Part shown: positions 12,401 through 24,674 of the stretch, one piece after another | Layout of the letters: every line of letters begins with the position of its first letter | Position numbering within the stretch: position 1 is the stretch's first letter | Source of the DNA: Piper betle | Lineage: Eukaryota > Streptophyta > Magnoliopsida > Piperales > Piperaceae | Length of the DNA: 64,000 bases | Assembly: GCA_033002965.1 (NCBI GenBank) | Contig: JAURVB010013583.1 | Span: 1-64,000, forward strand | Reading direction: 5' to 3' | Position numbers and translations under genes: made by a program | The notes under the pieces: model-generated | Databases searched by the model: none | Told to the model about the DNA's origin: nothing | What the model saw: only the letters and a program-made list of their open reading frames with translations

Positions 12401-15400
12401 TTTTAATTTAGCTAAATCTATTCATTAAAATAATATATCCATTAATTTCATATGTCAACAAATGCAATATGTATTAGTTTCATATATTATTTTGCTGGTT
12501 AGCATAAAAATTTACATAAATGACTTCGACTTGATTTGGAGTCCAAACCATTCTATAGACTAACGAGTTGAGTCAAAGTCCCGAATTTTTAAAATATACT
12601 CCACTCTTTAGCTACTCAAGTTAAACTCTATCAGATGACTTCATATTACCTAATATTATGATTAACTCACCAAGTAAAATAATAAAAAATTATTAAAATA
12701 TATATATTTTTAATGTAGCTAATTTAATATTTTAAAGTAATATAAATTATATGCTTATTAATTTTAAGTGTTAAAAAGAGAAATATATACTAATTTCACT
12801 TAACTTTTATCTACTACAATAAAAATATATATAAATAACTCTGTAGCCGTGCGGAATCAAATCTGAACCCAAGTTTTTTACCTTATTGTATAGAAATTTA
12901 TGCCTAGAATGAGTTGAAAGTAGGAGAGACTAGGCCAGTTAGTTACATTGGTCGTGTAATTCATGTCTTAGATTTGGGGAGGATCCAACTAAGAGCAGTT
13001 GAACTGCTTCGGCGTCTCTATTGGTGCAGGTTTTGGCAGCCAAGTTCAAGTTGTCAGTGTCTGATAGAATTCCTGCCAGCTGAAAACATATGAATTTACT
13101 AGTGTTCGATTTGTTTGTCTGATGAAAAAAAATTCAGAGATGGAGATCAATATATTAGGAAGATGAATATTGGCAATTTTTGTACCAGAAGTTTTTTAAT
13201 GTATGGGGTCTGAAGTAGATCATACGCATCTTCACAATAATTATCTGTGAGAACAGTGCACTGAGATCCCACCTACATAAATTAAGCAATACATTAAACC
13301 TGAGAAATATAATGTGAATTTAAAAAATAAAATGAAAGAAAATTGAAAAGTACAAATATAATTTTTGTAAATATAATTTTTATCTACTTTTATTAATAAA
13401 AGAGGAAATCAAAGCCTTGGGTTGATCAAAAGTAGGAGATTAGATCAATTAAAATAAAAAAAATAAAAGAAACAAGTAAGATAATTATAGTTTATATTTT
13501 CATTAAATTTGAGATTATCTTTAAAATGCTAGTTTATTTCAATATTCAACGATGATTTATCTATAAAATTATAATTTATCTCTAAAATAAATCACGCATA
13601 GAACGGCCCTAGTATATAATATATAAAGGAAATACTCTCCTACGAGCTTTAAAAGAAAATATGTATATTTTATGTGTGCCCCACTAGCTAATTAAGTTAA
13701 TGATGTTCAAGCCAGGTTATTAATTCCCATCTCCTCGGATATTATCGAAAATCTTTAAAAGTGGTTATCATTCATGCTAAATTAGATTAAGGTCAAATTT
13801 TAGTATGGGATATATTTGGGGTATTGTTCAAACTAACTTGAATAGATCTCAAAACAATGCCTCCCCGCCTAGGAGGCGATAATTCTATCAATAATAACGA
13901 GGAAGTAGAACTGTTTGGTTCTTTTTAAATTTTTATTTTTTTCAAATAAAATACGGAGAGTAAAAGAGTCAAAATCTTATATGGTCAGAACAATCCTACC
14001 AATAGTACAATATTACCTTCCCATCTGACAATAACTCTACCATTTGATACTAATTCTACCAACAAACTCACTGACCTCGCCATTCGTTCTGAGAACATCT
14101 TGCCCAACTACAAGTATGCTCAACTGTCTAGACATAAGCAGGCCCTCTAAGTCCACCTGATTAGGAGTTCCACAATCAAAATTTATCATCATAAAAAATA
14201 TTTGAGGGGTACATCAAATTTTTTCCAATAAATACATGCTTCATAATCTCAAAATTAAAAATGTCTTTAATGATTGCATCAACAATTATCAAATATTCAT
14301 GTTTTTTTCAACATAATCAAATATTCTTGTTGGGTATTATATACTGTTATTTAACCAAAATGAGGGACTATAGAGTAACAAAAAAACAGAGAATAAAACA
14401 AAGAAAATTCTATCTGAGAGGAGCTAACCTCGTCCGAGAAAAGCAAAGAAGTAGCATCAACGCCAACATGGTAAAGTAGCCAAGCTGCTTGCTTGTGTTT
14501 CCACATTCTCTCCCTCTTCATACTTATCACAGGAACTGCCACATCCCTCCCTTCTTCTCTTCTCTCCTTCTTCTCCAACAACCATGCATAGCAAATTGCA
14601 GCAACCACTGAACTCGTCGCTGTATATTGTCATAACCATGCACCAAACATTAGCAACATTTTATGAACTCTTTTGAGCTTTTTGATTAAACATGAAAAAT
14701 TGATCAACTTAACTGTTTGAAGTTCCGCAGAGGACAATCTTGGCTTTGGTAGCAACTTCCCCTCTGGATATCTTCCCCATCTTCACCCGCTGCTCTTTCA
14801 GAAACAAGTTCAATCGCCCCACATTGTCAACCAATCTGATGTCTGCAGGTTTTTCAATTGACACATCTCCATCAATGCCCACCTGCGGTTCTGCTTTGGA
14901 AAGCTTGGCAAGGGAGCAGGTGGAGGAGGAGATGGACCTCCGGTGAGCCGACTCTACCAGATGCTTTGGCGGCGACAACACTCGGGGCTTACCCTGCTGT
15001 GCTTCCATGGCGGTCTTGAATGTCCTCCTTCTGATCGGCTTTGGTGGTGTGGCGCTCTGAGTCTGAGCATTTGATGGGTCGTGTTGGAATCTTGATTTTC
15101 TGCAAGTTAGAGAATCAGTGATCTTGTCATCACCATCATCTTGCCCATTGTGATCGTCGTTTGATCCCGTGCTTGACTTGGTATCAATTTTGTTGAACCA
15201 TTGAGTAACAGGGGAAGGTGGCGCCTCAGTTCTAAAGCTTTCGGACTTGTTGAGGTTGTGACGAGATAGTATCTCCCCACTGATGCCTTCCCCTGCTCTG
15301 TTCCTGATACAATGTTCGCACAAATCTTGCAATCCCAATTCCAATCTCATCTCCATAATAGATTGACAATACAGATTTTATATCAAAGCAGAGGACTCAT

Positions 15401-16108
15401 AATTCATGTGATAATTTTATGATCAAGTAAAATTTTGAATGCCATATTGTACCAATCGGTCCTATCCGCATGGTATATTGATATAGTGTATCCTTTTCAA
15501 ATTTAATCCAGTTTATACTTTTGTATCATTTTAATCCACATATGACTTTTTAAATTTTCTCTAAACAATTTTTTTAAAATTATAATATTTTAATAAGTGT
15601 ATAATTAAATATTGATCTTAGGAAACATTTTTAATATTAAATAAAGCGTTTTATTTATAATTTTAATTAACTTATTTTCTTTAGTTGAACAAAATACTAG
15701 TATTGCTATAAATTAGATTTAATTAGTGATAAGTAATTTACACTTTGATAGGTTTGTACCTTCTAGCTGATCTTGAAAGAGGGTCTCTTCGATCCAGCAC
15801 ATTGGGATCAGGAGCTGCAAACCTGGGAGACCCAGAACGGCGAGTTGGCGAATCAAACCTGGAAGGGGAGGAAGCAATCACCCTCCTAGCCTCCTCTAGC
15901 CATTCCTGGGTCAGCTTGCTATTACTGTTCCTGCCGCCTCTAGCACCTTCAACCTCCACAGCCGTCCTTCCGGTCATGTTGTAAGCTTTAACCTCCTTGT
16001 GGGCAGTCCCAAAAACCAGTCGTCGTTCATGAAGTCGGTCAGGTCCGGCGCTGGCTCCAGTTGCCGAGTGGGTTTCCGGCTCTCGGCGAGCTTCTTCTTC
16101 ATGTTCAT
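9429..16108 (-). CDS. Prune/DHH-like plant protein, nine exons (one frameshift)
   Basis: Exons in transcription order: 16108-15760, 15303-14714, 14619-14429, 14156-14076, 13272-13186, 13079-12947, 12174-12103, 11984-11832, 9550-9429 (stop TGA). Every intron is GT-AG and the phases fit throughout; about 592 residues result if one base missing in exon 1 is allowed for. Residues 1-310 are Ser/Pro/Arg-rich, with LTQEWLEEARR and DRRDPLSRSARR blocks. Residues about 300-480 show VVAAICYAWLLE, AAWLLYHVGVDATSLLFSDE, LSILVVGQDVLRTNGE, CTVLTDNYCEDAYDLL and GILSDTDN...RDAEAVQLLLVG, in the order found in Prune-type DHH phosphoesterases. The C-terminus is KNMFFLAKWLGFGSK. I recognise a conserved plant family; kinship to Prune is inferred from motif order. 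The Asp-His metal motif appears lost (GQD), so catalysis is doubtful. Exon 3 starts VVAAIC where Met is usual. Confidence 0.85.
13383..13612 (+). mobile_element. Small non-autonomous Helitron in intron 4
   Basis: Begins TCTACTTTTATTAATAAAAG, a typical Helitron-like 5' end, directly after an A. It ends in a CACGCATAGAACGGCCCTAG stretch, with terminal CTAG directly before a T. Insertion between A and T and a TC...CTAG layout fit Helitrons. The 3' hairpin is imperfect. The 230-bp interior is non-coding. The whole element lies in the 803-base intron between exons 4 and 5 of the Prune-like gene. The same 5' end occurs at 46911. Confidence 0.6.
16011..16015 (-). other. Apparent one-base deletion in exon 1 of the Prune-like gene
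   Basis: Reading from the ATG at 16108 gives a segment with DLTDFMNDDW followed by five T (A-run on the plus strand), after which the frame closes at a TGA near 15976. With six T the frame would join the downstream exon frame carrying KAYNMTGR, which precedes the long conserved exon. Homopolymer position and an otherwise undamaged gene suggest a sequencing error or very recent mutation. Alternatively translation starts at the ATG at 15977. Confidence 0.75.
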
Positions 16109-17399
16109 GGTTGGTATGGTTTCTTTGATGCAGGAAACTACCAACACAAATCCAACTGTGATAATTTATGTGAAGCTCGTCTCTGTGCTTTTTAGAGTTG
16201 GATGTTTAGACTTCGGATTCTCGGAAAACATTATTTGTTTTCTTGCTAGGTTGTGCAGTATGGCTGATATTACAAGGAAGAGGGGCTGCAAGGGACGAAT
16301 AAGCGAGATGAACGAGCATATAGACGTTACATCGAAAAGATTTACAAATTCATAGCCGGCCATTGGCGTTCTTGCCGGATCCGTTCATACTTCAAACATT
16401 CAAAACTATGTTCCAATTGTTTCGAGTTGGACTCCAAACACAAAGTGGGTCAACACCTGTCTCTGACTCTAAGCCTATTTGAAATCATTTATATTAAAAT
16501 TTTTTTTGTTCTTTTAAAATTTTGATAAATATTTATTTTATATTATTAAAGCATATTAATTTAGTTAATATAAAATAAAATTAATATATTTTAATAACTT
16601 TTATAATTTGACATAAAAAATTAACTCACTATAAAGTCATTTATAGAGTTTGATTCAAGAAAGTACATAATAGAATTAACTTAGGGAATTTTTAGAGATA
16701 AAAGAGAGTTTAAAAATTAGGTACACTAAGTATCATCTTCTAATCCCAGTTGGCATATACTTTTTGTATTGTTTTCCGCTTATGTTTGGCTTAATTTTAA
16801 TTTTGTAGATAAATTTTTATTGAATAATAAAATGGAATATAAAAATTTAATATCTAAGTATAGACTTAGATTAACCTTAATAATAAATAAATCTCATATT
16901 TTTAATTAGAGACCGGTATTGAATTCCCCATTTATTAGCACAAGGGTAGATCTGTATCCAGTTTATAATCTAAAATTTTTTCTTGTCAAAAATCACAATG
17001 TATAAAAAGTAATTTAATTAAAAACTATTCATAGAAATCTTTTTTAATATCTAAAAAATATTTTATTTATAATTTTAAAATTCAATTAAAGAAGGTTCAA
17101 TCTAGTTGAACCAAATTTAGTCCATACCAACTATAAATCCGGTATTATATGGGGTACGATATTGTAGACCCCTCGACAGTACATTATAACTAGTGATGAG
17201 CATGGGCGATCGAATGGGTCACTAGTCAAGAGTGAATAAAAACAAATGAAGCACATACATTTTTTTGTTTGGCCAAATGACTGACCTTTAACAAAAAAAA
17301 TCACAAACTAATAATATTATTAAATTTTTTAAAATATATGACAAAATAGAAAAATTTAAAATCTAAGGCATATTGATAAGTGTTAAAAATATATATATA
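16109..17399. other. AT-rich flank upstream of the Prune-like gene
   Basis: Should contain the promoter and 5' leader of the minus-strand Prune-like gene; no convincing TATA box or intron was identified. From about 16480 the sequence is AT-rich with many runs of A and T. Reading frames at 15999-16355 on the plus strand overlap exon 1 antisense and are shadows. Confidence 0.35.
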
Positions 17400-18960
17400 T
17401 TCCCTATATTTTGGGTTTAATTGTACTAAGCGTTTGAGAGTTTTGTATGTTTTTTTGAGTTTTTAGATAAGTTTAATTAGTTTAGATGATTTTTAATTTA
17501 TATTTGAATTTAGTTGCTTTGGGTATTATATTAGGTTATTAATTAATTTGTATTCGTCGTTACGATGAGCCTGGGTGAAGTAGACAAAAATGGAATGAAA
17601 AATGTGAGTTACCAAGTGAATGCCACCAAAGGGAAAATCCTACTATGTGTATGCTACGATACTCACATATGGAGACATTAGGAATAATTGAGTGTCATAG
17701 CATTGAAAATCTTGGCGACTAAAGTGTGTTGCAGTATTGGGATTGAGTGTCGCGACACTCATGCGGGGAGCAAGTGCAACGACACTTGTGTGGAAAGGTT
17801 TTGAATAATTACAAATTTGAAGAACGAATTTGCACTAGGAAAACTCAAATACTTCCAACTATAAATGAGTTATTCATGTATGAAATTTAAAGCATTTTTC
17901 ACATCTATTTTTCATACTTTTAGAGACTCTTCTAAAGGACTTTGGTTTTCTCAAGGTAGATTTTTAGGGAAGATATTGAAAATTCACGAAAAGGAAGGAG
18001 CTTACTTTGAATTATATATTCATAAGACTTTTCTTCTTTTCTTTCTTTTTGGGATTTATTGCAATATTGTTATGAATATCTCAAATACTCTTTTTATGGT
18101 TTTATTTTCTTATTTTATGGACCATATTTTATTATACTAGAGAGGAGATAAACCTTAAACCAATTACTTAATAATTATATTGATTGAATTTTAATTATTA
18201 TTTTCTTCATAAGAGTTATATTTTGTTATGTTTAATGCGGCATTTATTTGGTTAATTGTAGAGTTATAGTGAGGTATGGGAGAGAAGCTATGTTAAATAA
18301 TTAATTAAATGATAAATTAATTATACTCTTTGGGGATCTAAAAGATACACCCTTAAATTGAATACAAGTGTCTTGGTTAGAAGTTATAAGAAGTTTATAG
18401 GGTCCGTTTGAATCGTGCACTAACAAGGGGATTTAAGAGTACCGAATTTATGAAGCTTAATGCATATTAAATTTAATTAATGAAGGGTAGTGTACCGAAA
18501 GAGGTATCTAATATTAATGAGATTTAATATAATTAATTAGTGTACCGAAAGGAGTAATTATATAATAGGAATTATACCATCTCATGAAGTATAATAATTA
18601 TTTCCATGATTATAATTACTCTAATTGGTTAATTGTTTTAAAAGGGGTTCTATCCTCTAGCATAGTTTTTGCATATCGAGAAAGACCTACACTTTAACTT
18701 AGACTCTATTTTGTTTTAATTTAGATTATAAATTTATTTGGATAAAAATCACAAAAAGTTGTAATTCCTTGCTTTAGATAGCTCTAATTGAGTAAGTAGA
18801 TAGTCTGAACGATACTTTACTCACTTCTTTATTACTTGATTACGTTTGGCACACTTGTCAATTATATAAAATTCATATCACATATAAATCTTAATATATT
18901 TTGAAAATTTTCATTGTATCCTATTTAATTATTAAATATTTTTTGAAATATACATATTTT
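17400..18960 (+). mobile_element. Probable Ty3/gypsy (Tat/Athila-like) LTR and leader remnant
   Basis: Features recalled from plant Tat/Athila LTRs are present in order: TTTTGGGTTTAATTG, a GTGTCGCGACAC palindrome at 17746-17761, two GTGTACCGAAAG(A/G)-type motifs near 18490 and 18541, and a TTTACTCACTTCTTTATTAC...TTGATTACGTTTGGCACAC segment near 18818-18855. There is no coding sequence and the boundaries are uncertain. Assignment rests on remembered sequence style, not on a second copy in this window. Confidence 0.4.
17746..17761. repeat. 16-bp perfect palindrome GAGTGTCGCGACACTC
   Basis: The sequence equals its own reverse complement over 16 bases, centred on CG. A related imperfect half, AGTGCAACGACACTTGTG, follows about 20 bases later. 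It lies within the probable Tat/Athila-like remnant. Confidence 0.9.
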
Positions 18961-19963
18961 GACTTTTATGTTAACTAAAATGAGAGAAGCTAAGAAAAAT
19001 AAAAGAGATAGTTATTTTCTAAATGAGGTATTATTTTTTGTGAGAAAAATGTCTACTTTATAATAAGAGAAATGATTAGATGATACAATAAATATAGAAT
19101 GAAAATAAATTTGCAACTTAAATAAATTTTGACCGTGATTGACTTGATCAAAAGACTTTGAATGTGGACAACTTCATTTTCCAGCTGGGGTTAACTACAT
19201 GGACATTGTCAATGCCTTGTCAAATTTTCGTTGTGTAAAACTCGCCTAGGGTTTTTAGATTTATTTTTGGAATTTAAGTTGGTTCAGTATTGGTTTAATT
19301 GAAATGCGTGATTATGGGGTCAGATGGGCCGTGGTTGCTAGGTTTCAGAATATTGGTGTACTTATGAGGTGTGGAGATGTTTGATTAAGATTATTGGTGG
19401 TATTTAATATGTACATGTATTATTTTGGTTTAGAGTTAGAACGAGGATCGTTGCCTTGTTTAGCATACACGGGTGAATTTAAGGGTTCGGCATTGCATGG
19501 ATGGGGATGTCAGATGTACTCTTTTCGTTGTGTTCATCTTGCCCTTCATTATCCTTGTTCGTGCGAACTATAACAGCACCCAAGCGAACCAGCGCATGGG
19601 ACGTGGTCGACTCACCTTGCTACACTTAGCAGATCACGTGCATGTCCATTGGCTTGGTAAAAGCACTTATCTGATTTGGACGCGAGGATAAGTGTAAGAC
19701 ACCAGAAAATCCATATATTTGCAAAGAAAACAAGAACGGACAGTTTGAGAAGCTTGGATCTAGTAGCAGCCATCAAGGAACCAATCTTTAGAGTTTCACT
19801 CTATCAATACTCCATGAAGAAGAGTACTCAAGGGGGGATCGTTGCTGTAGAAGAAGAAGCAAGCAGATAGAGAAAGGACCAGCCGCAGAAAAGCAAGGAG
19901 ACCGGTGGACTTTTGGAGTGCCCCCATCGATGAGACCCATTGCTCCTGGAAAGTTACTATGTG
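18961..19963. other. Unassigned stretch left of the copia element
   Basis: 18961-19440 is AT-rich. 19440-19963 has near-balanced composition and open frames at 19473-19691 and 19676-19870 that I do not recognise. No splice-consistent gene model emerged. The copia element is inserted at 19963/19964, so this segment and 25143-25798 were once adjacent. Confidence 0.35.
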
Positions 19964-20490
19964 TGTTGGATTTTGTACATGTATATATATATATATAAAA
20001 TTATATTATATGTTGTTATTTAAGTTTTTATGGAGATATATATATACATGTATATATAATTGTATCATACACTATTATTTAAGTTTTAACTTAAATTTAA
20101 TTAATCTATTAAAGTTAAGTTTAATGGGTTATTAATATAAGTATAAATTCATTTGTGTAGATACCATTTAAAATTTTTTTATGATAGGTTAAATTAAAAT
20201 TATGAAAAATAAGGATAAATAGGGGGTTATGGTCCTCAAATTTACAAGTATTTTTTTGTTTTGGCATCCCATCGTCTAGAAATTTTCGTCTTGAAGAACT
20301 AGTATGAATTTCAAAGATCAAAATCTTAATGAAGCAAAGAATCATTTTGCTTTTATTGATTCAGGTACGCTTCAACTATTAAATTTTATTTTCTTGATGG
20401 TTTAATTTAAAGAAGAATAATAAGGTTTTATAGTGATGGTTTTATTATCTTTATAATTTGGTTAAAGTTAAAGTTTTTATTTTTTTAACA
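19964..20490 (+). repeat. Copia 5' LTR
   Basis: 527 bases, start TGTTGGATTTTGTACATG, end TTTTTTAACA. It carries a local duplication of an ATATATACATGTATATATA-rich segment absent from the 3' copy. The GTTATGGTCC(C/T)CAAATTT and TTTTATTTTCTTGATG blocks match the 3' LTR. Confidence 0.85.
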
Positions 20491-20493
20491 AGA

Positions 20494-20504
20494 GGTATCC
20501 GAGC
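20494..20504 (+). promoter_or_regulatory. Copia primer-binding site
   Basis: GGTATCCGAGC, one change from the GGTATCAGAGC complement of initiator methionine tRNA, placed three bases after the 5' LTR. It would prime minus-strand DNA synthesis. Confidence 0.7.
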
Positions 20505-20612
20505 AACTTCATATTAGATCATTGAGGATTAATTTGATTTGTGTTTATTTTTTGGATCAAGATTCAGAAAAAATAGATTCTAAAAATAAAATCTTATTGG
20601 AAAGAGAGCGTA

Positions 20613-21330
20613 ATGATCATTCTCAGCAGCATGGATCTTGACCTTGCGTTAAGTACTGAACAACCACTTTTCTTACGGATAAAAGTTTCATTGAGGAAAA
20701 ATGGGACATTGAGAATTGAGAACATTCAAATCGCATGAGTCTTGTGATTATAAAGCATAAAATTGTAAAGACCTTAACGGGCAATGTGTCTGAGAAGGTT
20801 ACTATAACCATTGAGTTTCTTAAAGAAATTGAAAAGTGTTTTGTAAAAAACGATAAGGCTGAAACAAGTATATTTTTGTTGAACTTGATTTTACTGAAGT
20901 TTAAAGGGAAAACAAGCATAAGAGAGTTTATCTTAGAGATGTCAAATCTTGCTTCAAAATTAAAAGTACTAAAATTAGATCTATTTGAAGATTTTCTCGT
21001 GGATTTAGTTTAATTTCTCTTCCGGCACAATTTAGTCAATTCAAGGTCAGTTACAATTGCCAAAAGGACAAATGGACACTTAATGAGCTCATTTCTTATT
21101 GTGTCCAAGAAGAAGAAAGGTTGAAGCAAGAATAGGATGAAAGTGCTCAGTTGGCTAGTACCTATCAGGACAAAAATAAGAAATGAAAGAGGGCTAAGGA
21201 AGCTAATAATGGTTCTTACAAGCAATAGCAAAAGAAAGGAAATCAAGCTTCCTACTGTTTCTTTTGTGATAAACCTGGACATATGAAGAAAGAATGCACT
21301 AAGTATCATGCTTGGCATGCAAAGAAAGGT
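20613..21330 (+). pseudogene. Copia gag remnant with CCHC zinc knuckle
   Basis: The frame containing WDIENWE-like and EIEKCFVKNDKAE segments resembles the UBN2-type Gag of Ty1/copia elements (nucleocapsid and particle protein). The zinc knuckle CFFCDKPGHMKKEC at 21256-21297 keeps all four metal-binding residues, Cys-Cys-His-Cys. In-frame stops at about 21013, 21136 and 21184 and frame changes make it non-functional. Confidence 0.8.
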
Positions 21331-21389
21331 CTATTTCTTAATTTTGTTTATTCTGAGGTTAATATAGCTTCAATGTAAATACACACTTC

Positions 21390-24130
21390 GTGGCTAGATT
21401 CAATTGCTACTACTCACATAAGTGTATCAATGCAGGGCTCTCTGAGTTGTTGAAAGCCAAATGATGTTGAAAGATTCATTTATGTGAGTGATGACAAATC
21501 AGTTGTAATTGAAGTAATAGAGACTTTTAGATTATAATTGAAGACATGATATTGTTTGGATTTGAAAGAGACATATGTAGTACCGTCTTTTAGACGAAAT
21601 TTGGTTTCTATTTCTATGTTGGATAAATTCTACTCTTGTTCATTTAGAAATAATAAGCTTAGTCTTTTTCTAAATTCAAATATTGTGGGTATGGGTTCCT
21701 TGTCTTTTTATGATAATCTATATTTACATAATACTATTACATCTTTTAATGAAACTTTGCATGTGGGTTTACGTGGTACGAAAATAAAATTAACAAATGA
21801 GAATTCTGTTTTAATTTGGCACAAGCATTTAGTAACACATTTCTAAACAAAGAATTGAACAACTTATGTTAGATGAAATTATTAATTCTCTTAAATTATC
21901 AAATTTCAAATCTGTGCTGAGTGCATTAAGGGAAAATAAATAAATATACGGAGACTAGGTTTTAATAGATCTTAAAGCGTCTTAGAACTAATACATATAG
22001 ATATTTATGGGTCATTTCCTACTGCTTCTTAGACTGGTCAACAATATTTTATTACATTCATTAACGATTGTTCTTATTATGGTTACCATTATCTCATTCA
22101 TGAGAAATCCTATGCATTGGACGTGTTTAAGGTATATAAGGCTAAAGTTGAAAACCAACTTGACAAAACTATTAAGGCTATCATATCTAACTGTCGTGGT
22201 GAATACTATGGTAGATATGATGGATCAGGTGTAGAGCGTCAAGGACCATTTGTCAAATTCCTAAAAGAGTGTGGAATTGTCCCACAATACACAATGCCAG
22301 GTACTCCGAACATGAATGGTGTTGTTGAGAGATGAAACTGAATATTAAAAGACATGGTAAGAAATATGATTACTCGTACTACTTTACCTGATTCACTCTG
22401 GGGTGTGGCAATAAAGATGGTAAAATATCTTTTTAATAGAATACCAACAAAGGCAACAGTTATGACCCCTTATGAATTACGGATTGAAAAAAACCCAATA
22501 TTAACCATTTACATATTTGGGGTTATCCAGCTGAGGCAAGGCGTTATAGACCAAATGAAAGGAAACTGGACTTAATAACAGTTAGCAGCTAGTTTGTTGG
22601 GTACTCTAAATGGTCTAAAGGGTATAAGTTTTATGATCCTACAACAAGGTCATTTTTTGAGATAGGAAATGCCGAGTTATTTAAGGATCTTCAGTTTAGA
22701 GGGGTAAATGAAGTTAGAGACTTTGACTTTAAAAAAATTTGTTTCTCTTTCCATATTCTTGACAATAATCAGAATCATACTCCTGATGTTCAAGAAACAA
22801 CACCAAAATTACCAAACAATGACAAGAATCTCATTAATCACAATCATCAAGTTATACTTGAAGAGCAAACTCAACAGCCTCAAGGGCAAATGCCATTGAG
22901 GAGATCTACAAGAGAAAGGAGAAATGCAATTTTAGATGATTTATCATCTTTCTCCAATAACATGTGGATAACATTGGAATGGTGGAAAATGATCCAATCA
23001 ACTTTCATCAGGCCATGAAGAGTTCTAATTCTAAAATGTGGATTGATACTATGAATGAAGAGATGAAGTCCATGAAAGCTAATGATGTTTAAGATCTTAT
23101 TCCATTGCCTGAAGGTGCGAAACATATTGGTTGTAAATGGATATTTAAAACCAAGAGCGATTCGAAAGGTAATGTAAAAAGATATAAGACTTGTCTTATT
23201 ATGAAGGGTTTTACTCAAAAGGAATGCATTAATTATAATGAGACATTCTCTCCAGTTTCATCGAAGGACTCATTCAGAATAATTATGCCATTAGTGGCAT
23301 AGTTTGATCTTAAGTTACATCAGATGGATATAAAAATTGTATTTCTAAATGGTGACATTGATGAAACAATTTATATGGTTCAACCAAAAAACTTTGTATT
23401 GGGAGATTCAAATAATTTAGTTTACAAATTAAAGAAATCCATCTATGGGCTTAAGGAGACTTCTCGCCAATGGTATCATAAATTTCATCAAGTTATTCTC
23501 TCCTTCGGTTTTGAGATGAATGTGATTGATGATTGTATATACCATAAGTTTAGTGGAAGAAGTATATTTTTATAATTTTATATGTCGATGATATATTGTT
23601 TGCCAGCAATGATATAAGTTTTTTGCACGAAACGAAGAGATTTTTATCAAAGAAATTTGAAATAAAAGATCTCGGATATGTGTCTTTGTATTAGGAATTT
23701 AAATACATCGGGATCGTTCTCGATGTATACTTGGATTATCACAAAAGACCTATATAGAAAAAGTGTTTAAAAGATTTGACATGCAAAGTTGTAAACCAAG
23801 AGATACCTCTGTTTCTATAGGAGACAAATTCAATTTCAATCAATGCCCTAAAAATGACATAGAAGGAAAGGAAATGCAAAAGATTCCCTATGCTTCAGCA
23901 GTGGGGAGTCTTATGTATGCTCAAGTATGTATGCGTCTGGATATTGCGTATATTGTTGGAATGTTGGGCAGATATTTAAATAATCCGGGATTGGATCATT
24001 GGAAAACAGCCAAAAGAGTCATGAGATATCTTCAGAGAATAAAATATTATATGCTTACATATCAGAAGTCAGATTAACTTGAGATCATTGGGTATTCTGA
24101 TTCCAATTTTGCTGGATGTCAAGATAGTCA
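21390..24130 (+). pseudogene. Copia pol remnant (protease, integrase, reverse transcriptase)
   Basis: WLDSIATTHIS (about 21391) is a protease active-site relative with the Gly after Asp-Ser lost. The frame at 21556-21846 has the VPSFRRNLVSISMLD pre-integrase motif. The integrase end, GTPNMNGVVER, is near 22302-22335. Reverse transcriptase runs from GCKWIFKTKSDSKGNVKRYK (about 23130) through KKSIYGLKETSRQW (about 23434) to the catalytic YVDD codons at 23581-23592. SAVGSLMYA and RYLQRIK (about 23898-24050) lie between RT and RNase H. Stops occur at about 23090, 23302 and 23575, with several frameshifts. Confidence 0.85.
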
Positions 24131-24131
24131 T

Positions 24132-24372
24132 TGTAACACCCCGTTTTGGCTCACCCATGAACCGACCCGGAAATGTCACCGGCAACCAAACCGTTCGCTA
24201 ATCTACTGGGTTCGGTTAAGCCGACCCGGATCTGCCCTCGATGTCTCAAGATGGAGATGCAAAGATGAAATGCATGGATGGGATGCGTGGGTTCTAACGT
24301 AGTCCTACATGCATGCTATGATGTGCAAGCAAAACAAAACCATGAAACAGCAAGAAATTTTTAATTAAAAAT
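24132..24372 (-). mobile_element. Gypsy LTR fragment inserted in the copia RNase H region
   Basis: Starts TGTAACACCCCGTTTTGGC and runs parallel to the first 240 bases of the antisense LTRs at 53330 and 58376, including GAAATGCATGGATGGGATGC. It stops at AATTAAAAATTA, just as the AT-rich part begins. The LTR remainder and the copia RNase H end are both missing, so a deletion followed insertion. Sequence is closer to the 58 kb LTR than to other families here. Confidence 0.8.
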
Positions 24373-24665
24373 TAGTGTTTCACTCTATTTTAGTGATCTC
24401 ATAAAGTTAGACCAGTTGAAAATAGGCATGTTTAAATCAAATTACATGTAATTTTCATGCTATACATCCATATTTAATCTATGTCATTTATTTATGTTGA
24501 TGTATGTGACCATAGATAAGTTTAGTTACGATATCTGTAACAAAAATTGCCTTGATCATATATTAATATTGATTAATAGACGAGATTATTATTTTTGGAA
24601 TAATAACGTATGTTATTTTGGTGCTCATAAGGTGATAATAAATTATCATTGTATATATAGTCTAA

Positions 24666-24674
24666 GTGGGAGAT
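24666..24674 (+). promoter_or_regulatory. Copia polypurine tract
   Basis: GTGGGAGAT sits directly before the TGTTGAAG start of the 3' LTR, where plus-strand DNA synthesis would be primed. Confidence 0.7.
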
